Source: Amblyomma americanum
Taxonomy: Eukaryota; Arthropoda; Arachnida; Ixodida; Ixodidae
Length of the DNA: 64,000 nt
Reading direction: 5' to 3'
Assembly: GCF_052857255.1 (NCBI RefSeq)
Contig: NC_135498.1
Span: 89,570,257-89,634,256, forward strand
Shown: one piece after another, positions 55,124 to 64,000 of the stretch
How positions within the stretch are numbered: the stretch's first letter is position 1
Layout of the letters: every line of letters begins with the position of its first letter
Made by a program: the position numbers and the translations under genes
The notes under the pieces: model-generated
Seen by the model: only the letters and a program-made list of their open reading frames with translations
Told to the model about the DNA's origin: nothing
The model's database searches: none

Positions 55124-58100
55124 GTACTATCGTGGTTATACCCTTATCTTTTTTGCCTAAAGTAATACTTTTAGGTCAACTTCACACTGTCACAGATTGT
55201 ACTGCGCAGTATGTAAAGCTACCGTATTAACTCGCACTATGAACGTACTCTTTTACCCGAGATATTCATCGGAATTTGTTAGGTGTATTAATTACTACCG
55301 ATGAACCGGAAAAGAAATTTGAAGCGGAAAAAATTGGAGAAAGATTGGTAGAATAAACACTCAACCTGCCACGACTAACCTTATGAATAAAGCGGAGCGC
55401 CCCATTCAGCACAGTTTCCGAATGTGAAATTATACTCTATTCTTGCCTATACCCCTAAGCCATAACTTTTCAGTATAGGGTGAGGTATAAAAATATTTGA
55501 CAAATGGTGTGTTGTTCGGTATCCAGACGTGGGCACCTACTACCTATCAACATAATTCGCGGCAACAGAACAAGATGCAATCATGACGTGATGCAAAAAT
55601 TAAAGTTTACGTTTCGACGTAGAAGTACAGGCTGCGCGCATTAAGACAGCGCATTGATTTGGACAGTAAAAACGCTAACTGCTTCCTTTTTAAAGTTCAT
55701 TGCACAAACTCACCCCCTCCCCCCACACCTCTCTTCTAGTAATTACTTAGTAGGCGACTTCGGCGCATGATAACTGACTTCCGCTATCTTCGCCCATTTT
55801 GAAGGTAGTGTAGCCGAAGGTAAAAAGGTCGTCCTTTACAAGTCTGCAGCTGAAGAATAACTTATCGATCAACCCCGCGCAACATGAATTTCAATTAAAG
55901 CCGGTAAAAAAATGCCACTCCTTGTAGGCTTACCCTAGAAAGGCTTCCAGTTGGGGCACCGAAGCTTTTCTAGTTCAAAAAAAAAAAGAAGCCGACAGCT
56001 GAAGCCTCTGTCTACGCTGCCACATCCAAATCACCGATTCTGCCAAGGAAAAACTAGAAATAAGTGTAGTGTACAAGCATCATGTGAAAGGTGCTAAGAA
56101 TATCTACGCATTCTCGCCGCAATCATGCATTACCTTATCGCGTTTTCACATTCCCTTTGTTCAGCGCTGTTTCATTAATATGCGCTGACTTCGCCCACCA
56201 TACGGTTTAGTTTCCGAGCTAACCACTGCTGTCATTTTTGCCCACATAGAAAGCTCCTAGAAACGTGTCCTTATATAGGGATGCGGTCAAAAAATGAGGG
56301 GAGGTTTGTTCTAGCTGCACAGAATTTGCTCCGGCCACGGTGTAACGGACACTTGCCAGCAATGGCACGAAAATCTATGGCAGCGGCGCCGTCGGGAGAC
56401 GATTACTGCGAATCATTACCAGGCCCTCCACAGTCATGCTTTGGAAGGCATTGCTTGGACAGTTTAAAAGGAAAAAATAACCAATGAATGCTTTGCGAAA
56501 AGGAAAATGCAGACAAATAAAGTAAACGCCCATTAAAACCTCTGTAGAAGTGCATTTGAACCATTGCAGATAGAAGCCCTGCTTTTTAACTGCGGCTACA
56601 CCCACATGGTAAGCCCTATCCTTCCCATGCATTCTAGGGCATAATCCTACACATTTTTGTTAACAATGAATAAGTTTGGCGGCTACCAAAAGGAAAGAAG
56701 AGCACTAATATTTGCTATTTTATTATGACTACACTCGAGGCAACTTTAGTGTTTTCTCTTCACAAATCAAAACGCTTCCATGCCAAATTTTGTTGCAGTA
56801 TACTCACACCTGTTCATATAAAATAGAGGAAAAATTTTGCTTTTGGTCGATTGTCGCGTTTAATGTTTAATGGTACTATTGTAACAAAAATCTTATTTTG
56901 AGATGAGTGGAAAATAAAAACGAACTTAGTAACTAGTAAGTTTTGCTGTTTGTCAATTTTTCCTGACAACTTCATTCCATGTGCCTGGCACAACGCCCAT
57001 AACCTAGAGGAAAATATGCTACACAGGAAGAAGTGAGATAGGGAAAAGATGCAGAAAGGAATGCACTTTAAATGCTGCAAAAAAATCCTTTTCCAGATCT
57101 CTCGTTTACTGTGCTCCTCACCCCTTCTCTTTTCAATCCCCGCATCATTCCTTCACAGTGAAGGGCAGCCTGCCTGAACACCCTTCAGGTTTACATCTTT
57201 AACTCTTTCATTACATGCGCCATCGATTTTTATTTAAATATTTTTCCCTGCCAAGGTCCTTATGCTTTTGTCTCCCGAATCTTCTCCCCAACGCAGCCGC
57301 AAGTAAGCGATTTGCTAACACCGGCTAAAGTCTCTTCATTAAAGAGCCTTTGTATTTATGTACTGCAGGTTTAATATTTGTATACTACTGCCTTTCCTGG
57401 ATATCAGGCTTACGCATCCTTCTCAAGCGCTCTTGGATGGAGGGCATGCTTTCGAGAACAATGGCGTCCCCTGTCGTGACATAGGTTAACTCTGACCGGA
57501 AAATGCATTTTGTTTGCGTGCTCTGGCATCAGTGACCAATGTGGGCGCGTTCGTGCAGAAATTGCGAAATAGCGTGAATACATGACAACATAAAGTGACA
57601 CGCACAGAGCCTCTCGGTGTGTGTCACTCCTTGCTGTCGACACATCTTCGCGCTATTTCGCCCCTTCTCTCAAGTACCAGGTAGCCCAAGTTAGCACTTC
57701 AGGGCACTCCTTACCTTCGGAAATTTCCTAGCCTGGAGCCTTTCTGTGATTAGAGTAGGTCCAGGCTGTTGATCGGACCCCTGTACCGCACAGAAGACCA
57801 CATTTGAGGAACATATCACTTGACCGCTGGCAGCCGACTATACTAAAAAAATTGGCAGTGGACTAACTCTTCTAAACCTAGTTACAGCGAAAACTTAAAC
57901 ACACTTAGCTGCACTCGGTTAGACGATTGAAATACCTGCGTTTGACGGGCACTGCTAGCCGCGCTCTCATCCATGGCGAAACTGCATGCGAGAGCAGCGT
58001 CACATAATTAAGCGAACGCTAAGCCACGTGCATAATCACATGACCACATCTGGCGAAGAGCCGTTCATCGTAGCGCGGTCGGAGCAGTGGCGCTGCGGAT

Positions 58101-60409
58101 GCCGCTGGAGTGATTCACGGGGTCTGACATCACAGCCACATGTCCAGCCTACCTCCAGCTGAAGGACAAACTGCAACACCCGATGACCTTTGCGAAACAT
58201 GGCTGAGTGGAGCCCTCACTCTAAAAACGCATAAGCACGTGGGTTTGTGTACGTGGTTACGTCTAGAGACCAACACCGATCTATGATGTAAGCAAGAAGC
58301 GGTGGTGCTTCACTGGCTGTAGCGACTGAGGAAAAAGTATGGAGGTGATAAGTAGGCTTAGCGCCCATAGGAATACATGGAAGCAAAAGTTTTCAAAACA
58401 GTTTTCTTCAGTGCACCTATTATGTCGTCCCTTCGTGAAGAACAACCAAGTAATTATAGAACTCATTCTGAAAGTACGAAGCGTTATTTCGAAAGCGATA
58501 TATTTTTACAGCTTCACGTTATGTGCCCGTGGGAATGATTAGCAGTGATTCACGTGGGGGTGATTCCCGGGAGCATGGCGTATTGAAACACAATAAGCAA
58601 ATTTTTCTCGCAATATTTTTCTCGTTTACCAGAGTGCCCACAGAGGCGGCTGTTAACAGTTGGTGAGTGCTGTGAAGAACTTGAATGTCAGAAAGTGTAG
58701 TACATCATTTCGGAGGCACCGTTTAAAAGTGCCACATGTATCAGTAATTGTGACATGTCAATTTCAGATGTCGCAGTTAAGTGAACAAATTTTTTTCATA
58801 TCCGGCAAATTTACTCCATGCTTGGTGTGTTATCATAGCGCCGTAATGCGGAAGACACTAAAACCTCCCTCACAATGTACGGTGCTGGCCCAGCAAATGG
58901 CACAGGTGGCGAACGGCACACAGCTTTAGCACTTCCGCACGTAAGGAAGTGCACCTCATAATTTTTATTGGTGACTATGCCAATATACTCAGTCATCAAC
59001 CATCAATCGATTGATGATTTATCTATAAACAAACTCTGTTATAAAGGCACTCTGTGATAAAGATCGATAAAGACACCCTGAAAAAAAACTTATCCGGGCA
59101 ACTCATTTTACATGAACCTCCTGCTTGGGCCAAGCAGTGGCCTGCAGTATTCTGAAATAAATAAACTTATAAAACGGTACCAATGTTTACGTGTATATAG
59201 GAGGCAAATGTTATTGAACAAAAACTTTTATCCGGGCATCTCATTCTGCATGAACAGTATCAATATTTACGTGCATGCAGGAAGCAGATGTTATTGGACA
59301 AAACAAAATATTCGATGACTTGGCCTCTACTGTCTTCGGTTTCCTCATTCAGGAGTGTGTGCACTAAAATCTCGTGCTATCAGATACGGTCTAAATTGTG
59401 AGTTTTAGATAAAATGCGAGATAAACACAGCGTCCTGTCGTGGTCTTGCATCTTAGAAGTATTCAGTAGGCTGCCGGGGTTCAATGGGTTCATTGGCGTT
59501 GGCAACGTTATAGACGCCAATGATTTTGAGGAAAGGAAAGGTGCATAACTGGCTCCCGGGTCATTGGGCAGCTCAGTCGCGCTCGCAGGCAGTGATGCAC
59601 GCCGGCCGATCCACATTTCGCGGAATATTTAGTGCTTACCAATGCTAACCCACTAACACTTTCCAAGCTGAGCAACGCTCGCTGAGACTGTTTTCAGTCC
59701 TCTGACCCTCTGTGTCATTAATACGCGGTATTCAATCCAGATAAGACAATTTGAGTTTGTCCTTAGTGTCCGAAAACAAAAAGTCTGCAAAGCATAAGTT
59801 GACTGAAAATCGTTGCTGTTTTCGCGCCCATTGGGGAACGAATTTTGCATAGGATTCTTCTTGAGCAAATCACATTGAAATTTAAACACTTACTTAGCTG
59901 CAGCTGGAAAGAGGGCTCAGGCACGCGCAGTGTTTCCGGCACGCACCTCTAGTTCAGGTCGAATAAGCCGACAAAAGCATAATTGTTCCTGGATGCCGCA
60001 TTCGAATAGCAGACGCTGCAATTGAAAAACGAGTAAAACTTAAACTCCTGCGAAGGGACCCGACCAAACAGTAAGTGATTCTCCAGTTTATATTTCGTTC
60101 CTTCAAATATTGGGCCCGGAAAGGCAAGGTGCTGCCATTTTATTAATTCCGGCGAGAAGAGTGGGATTAATTCACTGAATTTTTGCTGTTAGTGTAGTGT
60201 CGCATTTCTGTGATTTCGTATCGCCGGGTGAATTCACGGCTACTCCCGGATTACGCGAGAGCGTACACAGCTCGTTCAATCGAAAAGCCGGCGGTGTAGA
60301 AGTAATAGTAGTGAAGGATGATTTATTGGCGTGTGGTAGGAGATAACCAGTAATGAAATAAATTTATTAATTGAATAATTAGTTAAAATTCGGAAAAACG
60401 GTGTTTTAA
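55124..60409. other. Copy-B spacer including the empty LINE site
   Basis: Repeats 5,931-12,204 without the LINE. Divergence from copy A begins at about 56,273. Several open frames of copy A are broken or altered here (for example those at 9,525-9,770 and 10,428-10,724), which supports a non-coding reading of the region. No gene seen. Confidence 0.5.
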
Positions 60410-60416
60410 AGGTGTC

Positions 60417-60635
60417 CTGCTGTCGTGGCTCAGTGGTTAGGGCGCCCGGCTACTGAGCCGGGGTACACGGGCTCGAACCCGACCGCGGCAGCTACACCCA
60501 CGGCCACTATTTCTTTCTTCTCTCAGCCTCTCCCTTATCCTTGCCCTTACAGCGCGGTTGGGGTGTCCACCAAAATACGAGAGACAGATGCTGCCCATTT
60601 CCGTTCCCCAAAACGAATTTTCATTTTCATTTCAG
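60417..60635 (+). mobile_element. Short-variant SINE (copy B)
   Basis: Counterpart of 12,212-12,430 with a few substitutions in the tRNA-like head (GAGCCGGGGTACACGGG). Confidence 0.87.
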
Positions 60636-60642
60636 AGGTGTC

Positions 60643-63600
60643 AAAATGCTTACAACGAAAAGTAAATTATTGGTGAGGCTAGTTAAGAACATTTAGGGCG
60701 AATAAATTTTCAATCAAATGAAACAATTGATAAAAATAAAATTGCTTTCAAATGTGTGAAACTGCTCAGAACGGTAAGCGAATGTTTGGTGATACTAAGT
60801 ATCGGCGTATGTCGCCGTGCTAATCAAATAATCAGGTAAATAAAGAGTCGCATCATCATCAGATGACGCATTAAACGGCGTACGCTATCGCGTCAACTCA
60901 TAGGCACAGCATAGGAGTCCAACGTTGCTTTCCTGTACGCTAATGATTAATAAACCGTGAAGAATGCAGCTTCTCGAAGAAAGCCGGCTAATCGCGGATC
61001 GGGGCGGGTAGCAACTTCCAAGTGGCCGATACTGCTGGAGAATACCAGGCATAACAACTTAAATATGCGAGCACCTCGGGAAAGGTTCACTCAATATAAA
61101 AGCGTACTGGAGACTTTCAGGCTGAACACTGTCGTAATTTCATATCCTTTTGATTAGCTAGGCCCCGAATAGTGGGTTGGTGCAGTTTTAAGCAAATGTT
61201 TTTTTAGTTTATTATTTGGGCTAGCTGATAATGTCACTAACGTCAGATGGAGTAAAACCCTCCGTGGGTCTCGACGCAAGTAGTCATGGACTGGCCTATT
61301 GCAGAAAATCGCAAGGCTCAGACAACAGTAATATTTACACGCGGTGTTCTGCCGTACCATACAGTCTTTTTCTTATGTTGCTCATACATCACAGGACCGC
61401 TCGGTTGAACTGTTGTAAAAAAGCATTCCATACCGGCCAAAATTAAGCTTCTGTTTTCTAGTCAGGCTATCTTCTTTTTATACTTATACTTCCTGTTCCG
61501 GATGGAAGGTGGTACGTACGATCACGTACGTGTGAAGCGTGCGCTTTTAAACCTGTGGGGACAGCAGTATTTGTCCAAGTTGAACTTCCACTGTGATAGA
61601 CATATCAGTCAGGTCTGGTGCGAGGATGTAAACACTTATAATTGAAAGGATTTGGGAGCTGAAAGATGGTAGTCGGGAAAACCAGGGCGCTAGCAAGCCG
61701 CAGAATTCATTTCTACATTTAAGAAAAATTAGGGGAGATAAATTAGACTGATGCAGAAATTGATTTATATAAGAATCTATTCAAATTATGATTCTATTCC
61801 AATACTGAGTCCACTGTCTTTCACTCCACAGCCTGATTGTATTCTAATTCACACTACGCAAAATCCGTCACGTGGTTGGCCCGTCTTGCGCGAGATCCCA
61901 ACACTCGTTCTTGGATTTTTCAACAGTTTACAACAGGGTGTTCAACCCATTTAGGACCCCTGGACGAAGTAAACTACAAAGAAGGGGGGGTGCTAAACTG
62001 GAATGGAGGGGGGGTGCTAAAGGCTTTCAAGCATGCCAAACATGAGCAGGCATGCGATAACGCCTACAAATCTTGAATTACGCGTGATATTTAAGTGTGA
62101 AAGTGCACCACGCCTAAAACAAGGGCGCACAAAAATTGCCATCAATCATGCTTGACAAGCGTAAGCAACGCACCGCTCACTCATTCATAGGAAGCGCGAT
62201 TTTTAGGCGTGAAGGCGGACCACGCTTAGAATAACTGAGAAAAAAATCGCCGCTAACTCTTCGAAATTTTACCGAATAGGTCAAACCAAGCATGGGGGAC
62301 AGAGAAATAGTGACACGGTTCGGAGGCGAAACGGGGCAGACGTGACGAAGTCGTTATGTTAACGGATTTCCAGGCGCGAAAACGTGGTAGAGCATCCACT
62401 ATGATGCATTCATGTCTTACGCCTCTCACTAAAAAACCACGTAAGTGTACAACCCTTTATTAAATCCTACGCTCCTTCGGTAACATACATAATTGGGAAA
62501 TAAGATTTCCACGAACAACACATGAGCCACAAGTTGTCAGCTTAAAAACTAAGCCAATGAAGTTGGGCCTCAAAATTCGTACATTAAGTTTGTGCACTAC
62601 TTCGAAGAGCCAGTGATATGGAGGACGTTATAAGGGTATCACAATATCACTTTTCTTGTGCAGGAATGACTGACACAGCAGTCTATGATATCTGTTGTAA
62701 TGGAAGTCTGAGAAATAAGAACAGTCTTTCGTTCTACAAAACGAATCAAAAACGCTCCCTCCAGCGTCAATTGGCCGTTGTCGAGATCGAGCAGCAACGG
62801 CTAAGGTGGGGAACACCATGAAAGCGAGCAGCGATTTGGAATACCGGGTTAAGGGAATTTAACAAAAGGAGTATTGCTTGCAACTGCTAGCATCAGTACA
62901 AGAGGGTTTAAAATCAACAGATGATACTCATAGCGTTAGCGATGTTTCTTAGATCTATGATTACTGGCACATCGAACAATACCACAGAAAATGGGGCATT
63001 TTGCATAAACTCTTGACCTTTTGTCGAAACAAAAGAGAGAAGAAAAAACCTAAGCGTACTGTAATTCTTTGAACCTGGATGTGTTGCGAAGACCACGCGG
63101 AGTGTGAGGTACAATTGGTGGTGCGTGCCTTGGACGGACGGCCACTCTGAGGGCGCGATTGAAGGCCTCTGTCAGCAGCCGAGACTCTGGGTGAAAAAAA
63201 GAGAAAGCATTTTCATTATCTTTTCATGGATGCAGCCGTAGCGCAGTGACAAAGAGACTCGTTGATTTGAGTGCAACCGTTACTTGACGTTCATAGATAG
63301 CGGTAATCCGAGTCGGTCCCAGTATCTTTGCGCTACGTTCGCCGGTCGTCCCTGGTAATCTACTGAACTCCTGTTTGCCGGACAACGGGACAGTCTCGAT
63401 CGTGCCACTTTGGCAGAATTTCGGGCAGTTATCTTCCGCGTGCGCACCGTAGGGCCGCTCTAGCAGGACACACCGAGAAAACTATCAGACCACGCAAGCA
63501 GCGAACTCATCCTGGGCCCGCCTGCACGAAGAAAATCAGATGGTATAATTTCCAGTCTACTCCTATTCGCAGTCAAGACCCTTCTAGGAATGAACCAGCA

Positions 63601-63694
63601 TAGGAACGGAGGGACGCATAGCACAACCTTGCTCTCAGGGAAAAAATATAACCCTGGCTGGGAAACTGTAGAGTTTAGTCAGTATTTGTGCTCA
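60643..63694. other. Copy-B spacer
   Basis: Repeats 12,438-15,486 with scattered substitutions and indels. The G-rich two-copy minisatellite is at about 61,981-62,020. The TGCCACATCCAA motif is degraded here (61,010-61,035, AGCAACTTCCAAG). No gene recognised. Confidence 0.5.
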
Positions 63695-64000
63695 GGTGGT
63701 GGTGGTGAAAGCATTTATTTGAATATTACAGAGAGGTTGTGTGGGGAGCACTCCCTAGTGGGCCGGTCCCCTTACAGTACTAGGTGGAGTGTCTTATTCA
63801 GGGACCCCATTGGTCTGGGCCGCCACTCGAGCTCTCTGAACTAGGGCTTGTTGGGCCGGTAGGTCCAGGCAGCTGAGCAGGGCCGCCTCCCAGTCCTCTC
63901 GAGTAGGGGAAGGGGTTAGGGGCGGAAGAGAATTATTGTGTTGGCATGCCCAGACCATGTGGAACGTGTCAGTCGCCTCCCCACAGAAAGAGCAGAGGCC
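63695..64000 (-). mobile_element. LINE 3' fragment (copy B), cut by the window end
   Basis: Counterpart of 15,487-15,792, with the same GGTGGTGGTGG tail. The reading frame carries a 3-bp insertion near 63,931 and the knuckle region continues past the window. Confidence 0.8.

Larger units (their letters stand above)
49194..64000 (+). repeat. Large direct duplication, copy B (runs off the window)
   Basis: The counterpart of 1-15,792. It is nearly identical up to about 56,272 and visibly diverged afterwards. It lacks the LINE inserted at 7,371 in copy A; the empty site reads GCATTTGAACCATTGC near 56,555. Further small indels accumulate (for example around 57,070 and 57,130). Confidence 0.97.

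Noticed and set aside
1..64000. Circular plasmid or organelle genome with a 49.2-kb period
   Set aside because: The two copies diverge by several percent and differ by an insertion, and the content is SINEs, LINEs and an LTR element, which fits a nuclear chromosome.

Overview
The window is eukaryotic nuclear DNA with no recognisable intact host gene. The sequence content points to a hard tick (ixodid): abundant tRNA-derived SINEs that resemble the Ruka-type SINEs described from ticks, LINEs with a C-terminal RNase H and zinc knuckle, a decayed Ty3/gypsy-type LTR element, and long AT-rich spacers full of stop codons. The species assignment is inference from memory of such elements and was not tested by a search.

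Layout. (1) Positions 1-15,792 and 49,194-64,000 are two copies of one sequence in direct orientation, offset by about 49.2 kb. The first 7.08 kb are almost identical (only a handful of differences seen by eye). Divergence then rises abruptly to a few percent, and copy A alone carries a 978-bp LINE insertion (7,371-8,348 including one target-site copy). Both copies hold the same SINEs, a TATAGAC-type palindromic repeat cluster, a roughly 110-bp tandem repeat and a candidate exon (4,765-4,968). (2) 15,487-16,060 is a minus-strand LINE 3' end. (3) 16-21 kb is spacer. (4) 21.1-34 kb is a strongly diverged tandem series of paralogous units (about 3 kb, order A-B-C-D-E). It has been broken up by a 2.88-kb 5'-truncated LINE (23,221-26,102, flanked by a 10-bp target-site duplication), a 667-bp fold-back element (31,453-32,119), a possible LTR scrap and another LINE 3' end. 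(5) 36,141-42,112 is a decayed LTR retrotransposon with about 730-bp LTRs, a gag relic split by a SINE, and pol domains in the order integrase, then reverse transcriptase, then RNase H. That order is the copia-like arrangement known in the Gmr1-like branch of Ty3/gypsy elements. (6) 42-49 kb is spacer with an isolated satellite monomer, a candidate GC3-rich terminal exon (43,094-43,294), a degenerate SINE and a cluster of a second tRNA-like SINE family (46.9-48.1 kb).

The parts do not form a pathway. This is a mobile-element graveyard in which the order of insertion can be read: the LTR element came before the SINE inside its gag, the tandem units before the big LINE that splits unit 1, and the 15-kb duplication (or haplotype split) before the copy-A-specific LINE. 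All comparisons were made by eye.
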